A DNA stretch of 64,000 nucleotides from Lycocorax pyrrhopterus obiensis (taxonomy: Eukaryota; Chordata; Aves; Passeriformes; Paradisaeidae): assembly GCA_014706295.1 (NCBI GenBank), contig JACSVZ010000016.1:8909168-8973167 (forward strand), given 5' to 3'. The position numbers were made by a program, and so were the translations under genes. Below, piece after piece: positions 29,501 through 37,900 of the stretch; within the stretch, counting starts at the first letter, position 1, and the number at the start of each line of letters is the position of its first letter. Under the pieces are notes generated by a model that was not told where the DNA came from, made no database searches, and saw only the letters and a list, made by a program, of their open reading frames with translations.

Positions 29501-32500
29501 GCAGCAAGGCAACAACATTCACTGGTTAGTGAAGAGGGATTTTCCTGCCCTTCCTAACAGATGAGAGCAGATGGACATCCTACCTAAACTCTGCAAGCTA
29601 AAGAAGAAAAAACCACTGGTGCATAGAGCACCTGGGGTTATGTCTGTAATGTTGAGAAACACACATCAGGCCATTCCAGGCCAGAAAGGCATGTCTGGCC
29701 AGAAAGGCACGCCAAGCTTGCCTTCAAACACACAAATGCAAATTGCACCTTCCCATCCTACCCCAATGCCTCTGCATGCTGTATTCCTATTCCCAAATGA
29801 AACGCCATGCTTGCAGGACTGGATCTTGCAACTCCCTCTCTACATTGCAACATCTGCAGAAATGCAAAGGCCCAGGGGTGGCCACTCAAGAAAGCACAGA
29901 GCCAACACACCCAAGAAAATGCAGATGACAGCCTGCAGGAATAGGATAGTAGGGAAATGAATGGGCAGGGATGGAAATTAGTAGCTGGGCACAGGAGATA
30001 CAGACAGAATTCTTTACACACGAGCAGTATTGTTTTAATTTAGGCATCACTGGCAAGACCATGACTGGCTCACAGAAATGCCTGATGTGGATGCCAAAGC
30101 ATAAATCTTTCAAGTACTTCAGGAAGGGGCAGCTCTATCTGCCCTCCCTGACCCACCCGTTTCCTCAGTACTTTCATCATTTTGTCCTTTTGCTGCTCTT
30201 GCAGGGAACTGATGGCTTCAGAGGTCTATGGGACTGTTTATAAAGCATGGGGATTTGAAGTAACTAAAGACAGAGAAAAGCAGCAAAATCTGTCATTTTC
30301 TTGCCTCATGACAGACCCAGCTGCCCATTATCCCCCAGCCTTCTTCCTGCATTTGCCTACAGATACTATGGCCTTCTCTAAAGCCCTCTAGGCACTCTAC
30401 ATCCGAGTAACTCCTGGCTCTGAGACATGCCTGCAGTTTCCTTATTTGTTGAGTGAAGACATTAAAAAAACCCAAACATTTTGTAACATCTCTTCTGCTT
30501 TTCAGAAATGATCTTATTACCCAGAGACAGTAAAGTGTGCATTGCAATTCCTGCATGGCCTGAGCAGGCTCCAGCATTAAACAGTGACAGTCTGTAATGG
30601 TCATGAGCACTTGGAAAAGGAATATCCAAAACTGGCAAGTCAGGGTCTTCCAAAGAAGAACCCTAAAAAACGCTTTTCCTCACAAATCCCACAAAATGGT
30701 ATTCTAAAATCCAGCTGAATGACAGGGAATAACAGAATGCCAGATTATGGATCACTCCCTGAGCTGTACTGTAACCTAAGCAGCTTCCAGAAGGGCACAG
30801 CATAAGGAAGAGGGCATGTGTAAAATCACACTGGTAGTCCTATCTCCAAGAATCACAGGTTTAAGGATTCAGGGACAGAAACTGCATCCAGACAACACAC
30901 CTGTGGCCCCACCCTCTATGAACTGCCTAACTACTGGGACACCCACAGCACCCTCAGCAGTGGATCAAAAACAGTCATCTGCACTGTGTGAAAAAGTATT
31001 CCCATTTATTTTCTATACATTTAGTGCCTAAAAATTTCACAGAATGTACTCTGACTCTTTGTGTAGCAACCAATCTTTATAGCTTTCATGATTTCATGTG
31101 TTTCTATCACTTCCCCCGCAGTTCTTTCCATGCAGAAAAGTCTGTCTACTCAGGATCTTCTAAACAGGATGCCATTCCATTGCCATTATGTACTACCACA
31201 GTAAAACTTCACTACAAGACAAATTAACAAAGAAATACCACATGAACTTTTTTTGTCACATAGCATAAGAACTGCTGCCTTGAACAACAGAATAATTTAT
31301 TTGTCATTTTCTCTCCTCTGTTCTAATCTGTTGCCCTTCTTGTCTTTCAGAGGTAAATGCCTAGAGGCAAAGTTCTTTGTCATTGTGAGGCCAATACACA
31401 GCTGTATCAGGAGTGGAAAACAAGCAGTCATTCTTAGAACTGTAAATAGTAAAATTTGTGCAGCACTGAAAACATCTTTTGCAGATCTGTGTCCATTTTA
31501 ACAATTAAGGGCATTGAGAGTGCTGGTGAGATCAATATTCAGAAGAGCTGAGAGTTCATTTCCAAACACTAGGCAGGTGTCAGCAGCTGCAGTCACAGCA
31601 ACTAATATACCCACCCCAGCTTCTAGATCAGTGACTGGTTATCAAATGTCTTGCTAAGTGGAAACAGTGCTTGCCAACTCCTTTTCTATTCAGGCCAAGT
31701 ACATTTTTAGAGCCACTGTGCTCAATGGGATTCTTTTGATCTTTCTCCAGGGTTTCAGATCATGCCCACAAGTACTAATTTGTCTCCCTGTAGTGATGAG
31801 TAGCACAGGTAGGAGGGAATCAGACCCTCTACTATACAAGCATCAATTCTGCATGCAGGGCTACGCAAGCAGAGCCCTGTATTTATTCACGAAAGTAATA
31901 CTGGTAACACTGAGGCAGCAGTAGGATCGAGGTGTTGCAACACTTACAGGCACAAGAGACTACAGCAACACATGTCCTTGGGGAGACTTATCTTTTTCTC
32001 CTCTGTGCTCTCTCCCGACTCTTTGACTTTGTTGAGACAGCAATCCTTCATGACATGTATCTCTGCTGCACCCATGTATGTCAGGAAGCAGACTTTAGTC
32101 TTTCTAAAAAGTCTTTTTTTAAAAAAAACACATGTCACACAGCAGCAGCCAGGCATAAAAGCTGTGTTTCTCAGCAGGATATGAAGTCAGCTTCGCTAAA
32201 CAGACTCTTCCCTGAAACTTGCCAGGAAATCTGCAAGAGAGCAAACAACTGGAACAACCCTCTTGCTAAGACATGGTACCATTTGCACAAGAACCTTTAA
32301 TTCCATCTCAGAACATAGAAAAAAGTGGCAAGCACAACCCTGTCATTCCAAGACAGAGGAACGAGTGTATGGAGAGTTTCAATTACCTGTCGAAAGCTCA
32401 TCACTCATGAGCCTGGATAAGGCTTATTCTTGGTTTGTAACCCAGCAAACCCTAATTTCTTGACTCATAACCTAGTGTTAACAACCCCTTTCCAGAGACT

Positions 32501-34316
32501 GGATGACAGAGGAATTTAAAGCCAGAGTTCCCTGACAAAAGCACTGTTTCAACAGCACCAGACCCACAAGACAAGAACAGGGTAAGGCTGACAGCACTAA
32601 CATAATGCAGTAACACCAGCGAGTATTTGTACTATGGCCTCAAAAAAGGAAAAATAAAATTCTTACTTGTAAGAATGCACACTCACCTTGTAAAATTCTA
32701 ACCATCAAAACAGCAGCCAGTCTCCGAATCGTCAATAAGCAGCACTGTCGTAAGCAGTGCTCCCCTGGGACCATTGTGAGTGCTTTGAAAACTGGCATTT
32801 ACAAAGTATATGCATCAAGGAGAGTTCTGAGATCAGATTCCCTGAAATCAGCTCCCCTATTTACTGACCTTCAAGGGCACAATAGGAACTCCAGTTGTTT
32901 ACATAGGCTTTACCAGAGGGAAGTGGGTGTGTAGGGCTGTCTCGGGGTGTAACCAGAAAAATTACATCTCTATGGGGACTGAAGGTGTGGAGACTGCATT
33001 GCCATCTGTAAACTCCCTACTGTGCATATTCTATTTGCAAATATAATGACAGGTACACCTTTCTAAATACAGGACACTAACACATATTTAGCATTCTGGC
33101 TAAACCACTGAAGAGAAACAACACAGCTCTGCCTTTGAGGACAGAGACAAACAACAGCACTTGGCCTCCACTGAAGGAGTTGAGAGACTTCTGTTCAGCT
33201 GCACTGCCAGTAACTGGTATTATGGGTGCACACAATGGGCAAATTGTGCAAGACAGCAGCTCGGGGCATGCCCGTAGAACCTGCCTCAAGCCTGAATTAA
33301 CAAGCAGTGAGATGGTTTCTCTATTAAGAGGCACCATTGACCATCTCACTGCTTGGGAACCCCCAGTCCCCCCCTGGGGAAAATCTAGCCATTGTTTTCA
33401 AGATGTTGGCCATCGTGCTTAACAAAAGAGAGCATCCACAGCAACCTCTTCTGATCTCAGCACCACTACCAAGCACAGCACTGGAGAGGCAAAGGGTATC
33501 CCTTCCCGGATCCTGCCCATCAGCCCTTTAACCTGAAGGGCTGCTGCCCCTTCCAAGCTCAAACAAGCCACTGCCAGCCCTGCAGCCGGGTCGCACAGTA
33601 AGACTGGTGACCGAAGCACAAGGAACAGAACCAGACCCATCTGCTCTCTCGCTGATGCATTACCTGATGCAAAGACGCAGCCAAATCCCAACAACCCCCA
33701 TGAGACACGGCAGTGGCGCAGAAGCACCCGAGCTGGAGGTAATGCTGCTGTCCAAGCCCTCCACTTACCTGACACCAGGGAATACACCTGCGGAAAAGCT
33801 CTTCCCAATGATCCTGTCACAAGAAAAACCACTGCCCAACACTGACCCGCTTTGTCACCACTCAGCCTAAAGACAGACAGATCCATACGAAACCTCACTC
33901 GATCCTTCTCCAGGCATCGGAGCCGACTTGCACCTCAGCTCCTCAAGTTACAGGAAGACTTTATAAAACCTGTCTGTAGCAGCCTTGTTTTCTTGGCTGT
34001 CTACCAAAGGCTTTCGGCGTGACCCCAACTCACCCCGAGGGTCGGGAAACAAAGAGGAAAAGATCAGAACTTTCATTTTCCCCAAACAGGTGCAAACCTT
34101 GTTCGAACCCGCCTGGGAATGGCTTTCAGCGTCCCGGCGCAGCCGGTGCCGAGTGGCAGCCCCGCTCCGCCCGGCCTCGCTCCGTGCCCTGACAACGCGT
34201 CCGTCGAGGGGCTCGGCGGCCCGGGGGCTCCGCGGCTGCGGCGGGGCAGGAGCGGCTACTCCCGCCCGGCCCGGCCCGGCCCGGCCCGGCTGCGCTCGGC
34301 CCCGCTCACTCACCAT
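17485..34316 (-). CDS. AP1S3: AP1S3: AP-1 complex subunit sigma-1C (five coding exons)
   Basis: AP1S3 is the small sigma subunit of the heterotetrameric AP-1 clathrin adaptor, which sorts cargo between trans-Golgi network and endosomes. In this family the gamma/sigma-1 pair binds acidic dileucine sorting signals. Five minus-strand exons join in frame to 154 codons plus stop, the usual length: 34314-34316, 20845-21023, 19533-19641, 18448-18585 and 17485-17520. The protein opens [20 protein letters not shown] and is a single longin-like clathrin-adaptor small-chain domain. Its conserved block includes [15 protein letters not shown] at about residues 102-116. Assignment to AP1S3 rather than AP1S1 or AP1S2 rests on paralogue-typical segments recalled from the human protein: [22 protein letters not shown], and a tail matching a known AP1S3 isoform (MNKP.F). 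All internal splice sites are GT/AG. Introns are 13.3, 1.2, 0.9 and 0.9 kb. It is transcribed from the CpG island at 34.1-34.67 kb. Confidence 0.96.
17521..18447 (-). other. AP1S3: AP1S3 intron 4
   Basis: The intron starts with GTAAGG at the exon 4 donor and ends with TAG before exon 5. It holds nothing else I recognise. The exon 4 reading frame stays open for 34 codons into the intron before a TAA at 18343-18345, so intron retention would give a different tail. Confidence 0.85.
18448..18585 (-). CDS. AP1S3: AP1S3 coding exon 4
   Basis: This 138-nt phase-0 exon encodes residues 98-143. It starts [20 protein letters not shown], the most conserved block of the clathrin-adaptor small-chain family, and ends ESDMLQE. 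The acceptor is CTGGCAG|GTG and the donor is GAG|GTAAGG. The segment [20 protein letters not shown] matches AP1S3 better than AP1S1 or AP1S2 as I recall them. Confidence 0.95.
18586..19532 (-). other. AP1S3: AP1S3 intron 3
   Basis: This intron has a GTAGGT donor after exon 3 and a CAG acceptor before exon 4. It is AT-rich, with no additional exon or repeat element recognised. The splice phase is 0. Confidence 0.85.
19533..19641 (-). CDS. AP1S3: AP1S3 coding exon 3
   Basis: This 109-nt exon completes the Arg codon split from exon 2 (AG|A). It then encodes [20 protein letters not shown] followed by a conserved [13 protein letters not shown] block. The acceptor is TTTCCCCAG and the donor is AAC|GTAGGT. 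The NELLTLE...HRYVELLD sequence is an AP sigma-subunit hallmark; this region packs against the gamma large chain in the AP-1 core (family knowledge). Confidence 0.95.
19642..20844 (-). other. AP1S3: AP1S3 intron 2
   Basis: This intron has a GTGTGAGT donor and a TTTCCCCAG acceptor, and is 1.2 kb long. No other feature is recognised inside it. The short open frame near 20137-20349 on the plus strand has no splice bounds or family resemblance. Confidence 0.85.
20845..21023 (-). CDS. AP1S3: AP1S3 coding exon 2
   Basis: This 179-nt exon begins after a TTTACTCTAG acceptor with ATGCACTTT. Spliced to the exon 1 ATG, the protein starts Met-Met-His-Phe. The exon carries [13 protein letters not shown], a conserved sigma-subunit N-terminal strand and helix, and ends at LVYKR with the Arg codon split after AG. 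An internal start at this ATG would lose one residue only, so both starts give near-identical proteins; the splice-defined one fits the family gene structure. Confidence 0.96.
22579..22592. repeat. Poly(A) run, 14 bp
   Basis: Fourteen consecutive A lie in AP1S3 intron 1. No flanking target-site duplication or retro-element body was recognised, so it is annotated only as a homopolymer. Confidence 0.9.
26607..26736. repeat. Homopolymer-rich patch (T11 ... A11)
   Basis: A run of 11 T (26607-26617), several T-rich words and a run of 11 A (26726-26736) lie within 130 bp in AP1S3 intron 1. The T and A runs could pair as an inverted repeat but are low-complexity. No element family is recognised. 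Confidence 0.75.
27701..27794. repeat. Perfect two-copy 47-bp tandem duplication, then CTC triplets
   Basis: Positions 27701-27747 are repeated exactly at 27748-27794. The unit starts accggtggcattccttcccc and ends ggcatgc. A (CTC)n triplet run follows immediately at about 27800-27816. The identity of the two copies implies recent duplication or gene conversion. It lies in AP1S3 intron 1. The open frames that span it are most simply explained by its GC-richness. Confidence 0.95.
29679..29714. repeat. Two-copy 18-bp near-tandem repeat
   Basis: GGCCAGAAAGGCATGTCT at 29679-29696 is followed by GGCCAGAAAGGCACGCCA, identical in its first 13 bases. It is a small intronic duplication with no evident function. 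Confidence 0.75.
33301..33355. repeat. Perfect 16-bp inverted repeat (hairpin) in AP1S3 intron 1
   Basis: CAAGCAGTGAGATGGT (33301-33316) is followed after 23 nt by its exact reverse complement (33340-33355). The loop contains a second small stem, CTCT/AGAG around ATTA. Transcribed from either strand it would fold into a compact imperfect hairpin of about 55 nt. It lies about 1 kb inside AP1S3 intron 1 from exon 1. No repeat family or microRNA is recognised. Confidence 0.85.
34265..34290. repeat. CCCGG pentanucleotide microsatellite
   Basis: Five perfect CCCGG units lie just inside AP1S3 intron 1, within the CpG island about 25 bp from the donor. A second short CCCGG cluster lies near 34340 in the 5'UTR. 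It could vary in length and is strongly structured. Confidence 0.9.
34314..34316 (-). CDS. AP1S3: AP1S3 exon 1 coding part: initiator ATG only
   Basis: On the minus strand GCCGCCGCACC precedes ATG, an excellent Kozak context. The ATG is followed at once by the donor GTGAGTGAG. The coding part of exon 1 is therefore one codon and the rest of the protein starts in exon 2, 13.3 kb away. An exon holding just the start Met is the arrangement I recall for AP-1 sigma genes. The frame works: 3 + 179 + 109 + 138 + 36 nt is 155 codons including stop. Confidence 0.88.
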
Positions 34317-34659
34317 GGTGCGGCGGCTGGCTGGGAGCCGGCCCGGCCCGGCCGCCTCCGTCCCGCCCGCCCCGCTCAGGTGAGGCCGGGCCGCATCGCG
34401 CCTTCCCACAATGCCCCGAAAGGGAACTCCCGGCGCCTCCTCCGCCGCTCCCCCGCTGCCGGGGCACGGGCAGGGCTGCACGCACGGCACCGCGGGGCAA
34501 GGGCAGGGGCAGGGCTCCGCGCACCGACACTACGGCAGCGAGGGTGCCGACAGGTCGGGTGTGCCGAGCCCCCGCCCGCACGGGGGGACCCCACCTGCTG
34601 CCCTGTACGTGCGTGAGCCGCTCAAAGGGCACCTTTCTCACCTCGGCATACCCGAGATT

Positions 34660-34665
34660 AATAAA
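34660..34665 (+). terminator. AATAAA hexamer just outside the CpG island, antisense to AP1S3
   Basis: This is a plus-strand AATAAA about 350 bp beyond the AP1S3 ATG on the divergent side. CpG-island promoters often fire divergently and such transcripts end at early poly(A) signals, so this may stop an upstream antisense RNA. It is a single hexamer, so this is weak inference. Confidence 0.25.
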
Positions 34666-34861
34666 ACGCGGTTCATGTAATCCACTGGCTCGAGCTACTC
34701 CCCTGTCAAGCATTCATGCCCTAAAGACACGGGCAGATCTACAGGCATGATTGCTCTGCAGCCCATCTCCATCAAAATGGAACTCTGATAGTTTGAATAC
34801 CTTCAATGGCTGGGCTTTGCTCACCGGTGCTTTGTGATGGAGCTAGATGAGAGGGCAAGAC

Positions 34862-34901
34862 ATCAGCAAATCCCTGTAACCTGTGGCAGGGATTTGCTGA
34901 T
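34862..34901. repeat. Perfect 15-bp inverted repeat (hairpin) upstream of AP1S3
   Basis: ATCAGCAAATCCCTG (34862-34876) and its exact reverse complement (34887-34901) are separated by a 10-nt loop. It lies about 200 bp outside the CpG island, upstream of AP1S3. A 40-nt stem-loop this perfect is unlikely by chance in any given place, but the function is unknown. Confidence 0.88.
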
Positions 34902-37900
34902 AAACGGCTTGTGCCAAAAGAATGTGCAACATCCACAGACTCAGCACTTGAATCAAAAGATCTAAATCCAGGCCTAAGGCTTCTCAAGCTTGTACCAGGA
35001 GTCTGATTCAGATGCAAACTACCACATGAGCATAAGATGAGAAGACCTAGCATGCTTAAGTCCCGTGTCTGTAGTCTAAAGGAGAGACATCTCCCAGAGC
35101 ACAGCATGCATCAATTCAGGATATGGATCCCAACTGCCCAGGCAGGGCAGAGCTGTGCCCTGCTCCTGGGTGCAGTGCTGCATGTGAGTCATCAGTGAGA
35201 AAGGGAAAGAAATCCCAAGGGGCCTGGGGACTTCAGGGATCACTGTGGTGTCAACGACAACCCCTCGTCAGCCTCTGGCTTCAGAGAAGGGAGAGAGATC
35301 CCGTGCCAAAAGCAATTGTGCATGTACAGCTGAGAGGGTGACTGGGCTGAAATCTGCTCCCAGTTGGAAATGCAGAATTGCAAGAGCAGAGTGCAAATGC
35401 AGGTGTGTGCTCCTTATGCTCATTCAACAACGTGGAGGTAATTTCCACATTTCCCTAAGTGTCCATGACCCTACTCCCCTCAGCCCTCCCTAAGTTTCGT
35501 TTTGGTCTATACAGACACTGTTCCTGGAGTCCTTCACTGCTGCTTGCTCAGTTCTGGTTTCTGCATGTTCCAGCCCAAGCAGCACCTCACACGCTGTGCT
35601 GTGATGCTGCCCGTGCACAACACACAAATTACAAGTCCCAGCTGCCCACAGATCTCAGTGGTACTTCATCTGCTCATTTGCCCCTGGCCTCTGTCCTTCC
35701 CGAGCACACATCCCGGGCCCATAAAGCAGCACTATCTCCAGAGGGCAGGAACACCTCACCCTTTGTGCTGTGGGGTGCAGCACACATCGTGCTGTGCTGC
35801 CAGACAGCACTGGCCTCCCTGGTTTTACTGGGACACCATCTTGCCTTCAGTGATACTGCCAAATACACACTTAGTGCAATCAGAATCTGTTAAAGCAGAC
35901 TGAAACCTTTTACCAGATTCTCTGAAAGATCCACACAAAGTGCCACAGACCGACACTGCCTCTCCCAGGAGAGAAACGTCTGCCTTCCCCACCACCGTGT
36001 TCATACCCCTGTCCCTTGCAGCCCCCAGCTCTACTTGCTGTGGCCTGTGCAGAACAAGAGAGGGCTGACTCTGCACTTAAACCCCAAACACACCCTTGGT
36101 GAACGGGGAGTGTTCACAGATAGCACTGCAGCTCTGGGAAAGCCAGGCCTCAGAGAACACTCCGAATTAGATTTGCCTAACACACAAGAATGTGGACACC
36201 ACAGTGCAGATGTACTACAGATGTGAGGCATCAATACCTTCATCTCCAAAAGGAATTTAAAATTAAGGGATGAACGTACCCCTCACTCCCTACCTGTGTA
36301 ATTTACTCAGGTGATGGACAGTAATATTTTTTTGCTTAACAACCGTTTCCCAATAATCTTACTTTTCTAAGCAAAGATCTTAATTAGGCCATAAACTCAA
36401 GAGAACTAGCCTGCTGCTTGTGTGTTTTTGCAAGTAATCAGAAAAAACGCAGCAGCAGCAAACACAACATGCATAGAGTGCACATTAACAGCAGTGCCCA
36501 AAGTCAACCCATTATGGCCAATCTTGGAAGCTGGCAGAGAGAAGCCCTACAGAAACAAGGCTGTAGGTATAGGGTCCTGCCTAAATTAGATGCTTTCCAG
36601 CTCAGAAAGCCAGGTTGCACTTAATGACTGCCTAACTAGCCGTGGTAAGGACTTGGAATTCACCCCTCCCTGCCTCTCTGCCACTAGCACTGTGCACCTG
36701 CATAATTTTCTGATAAAGAAGATAACCATCAGTAGTTCCTAGCTGGGAAGTTTGAGCTATTAGTGTCATTCAGCAGTGGAGGCAGGGGGAGGCAGCTGGG
36801 GCACACAGTTGTGCCAGGTGAACCAATGGGGTGAACTTATGTCAGTAAAATGCCGTAACATGAACTCCTTCCAGTGCTTCCCTTAGGCCCAGTTAGTTAA
36901 CTTGAACACAAATGTTTGCAAAGTAATGCATATTTATTTCTCTAACTCAAAACTGCTGCAAAAGGCAGTTTTGAGACCCTTCTTTTTTGGCTTCCATCTC
37001 TGCGTGGAAGGAGTATGAATGAACATTTTCTTTCTTAAGGGCTCTTTGAAATAGGCTTTTAAGAGAGGCAAGGAGCTTTTTATTGCTGCGGGATATTTTA
37101 TCCTCTTTGCTTATATTCCACTCTCATAGCAGCCCGTCACATTCAGAAGAAGAAAATGTTCACCACAAGAGTTACAGTGGATTCAGTGAGCCTTATGTGC
37201 CTACAACTGATGTAAAAACTTCCCAAGCTCCTAAGTATCAGTTTTGGTGGGTCTGGGCATTATTTATGTGAAAAGAAGTCATTGCTAAAATGTCATGCCT
37301 AAACCTGCAACAGGCTTTGTTCAGCCCTCCTAATCTCTGCAAGCTTTATGCACTTCAGAAGCTAATCCTGAACCATGTAAGTAAAGCTATATATTCAGCA
37401 ATGGTTTATAATTGATTGGGAAGTTATATTCCTGTATATTTCAAGAGAAACAAACAAATCCTGACAGCTTCAATTAAGAGACACAAACTACTATCTAAAG
37501 AACAGTAGGGAGTGAACAAAATCTAACATTCTCACTTCCTTCTGAACAAAACTGCACAACTTTTCTTTCTGAAAAAAAACCAAACCACACTTTTATTGCA
37601 GAAAGAAGCCTTTTCACTGACACTGAGTACCACAACAAATGAGGCAGAACACTGAACACCTACTCTGATTCTAGCCAGCAGATGCTTTGGTGTTGTTTTT
37701 CAGCACCTGAACTGAGCTCACAGACTACTTCAGGTAAGTAGCCCCGTGCAAACCAAGGAGTTGAGGCTGATGAGCACTTCACTTGGTGATTTTATAGGAG
37801 ACCTGCTGTGCAGGTTTTTTACTACTTAATACTAGGTCTGTGGGGGAAAGAAAAAAACTTTAAAAGCCCAATCTAAATTCAGCTGCAGGAGGTAGCTTTT

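Larger units (their letters stand above)
21024..34313 (-). other. AP1S3: AP1S3 intron 1 (13.3 kb)
   Basis: The intron runs from the GTGAGTGAG donor right after the ATG-only exon to the CTCTAG acceptor of exon 2. It contains simple A/T runs, a 47-bp tandem duplication (27701-27794), an 18-bp near-repeat (29679-29714) and a strong inverted repeat (33301-33355). I found no coding exon of another gene. GC content rises toward the promoter end. Open frames in 27.6-28.2 kb and 33.4-33.9 kb lack supporting evidence. First introns of this kind often house enhancers, but none can be identified from sequence alone. Confidence 0.8.
34100..34670. promoter_or_regulatory. AP1S3: CpG-island promoter of AP1S3
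   Basis: CpG dinucleotides are abundant here and rare on both sides. The island spans the AP1S3 exon 1/intron 1 junction at 34314, as expected of a housekeeping-type promoter. No TATA box is evident. Transcription starts upstream, at higher coordinates than 34316; the exact start cannot be read from sequence. The long open frames through it on both strands are the usual result of GC-rich sequence lacking stop codons. Confidence 0.85.

Noticed and set aside
33419..33898. 159-codon minus-strand open frame
   Set aside because: It lies inside AP1S3 intron 1, has no splice or promoter context and no recognisable domain, and a competing plus-strand open frame overlaps it.
17485..34316. Assignment of the sigma-subunit gene to AP1S1 or AP1S2
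   Set aside because: Segments such as [15 protein letters not shown] and the MNKPAF tail, plus adjacency to WDFY1, fit AP1S3; AP1S1 and AP1S2 differ at these places as I recall them.
33948..34490. 180-codon minus-strand open frame through the CpG island
   Set aside because: Arg/Gly/Ala/Pro-rich low-complexity translation caused by GC-rich sequence with few stops; it is interrupted by the AP1S3 exon 1 donor and resembles no family.
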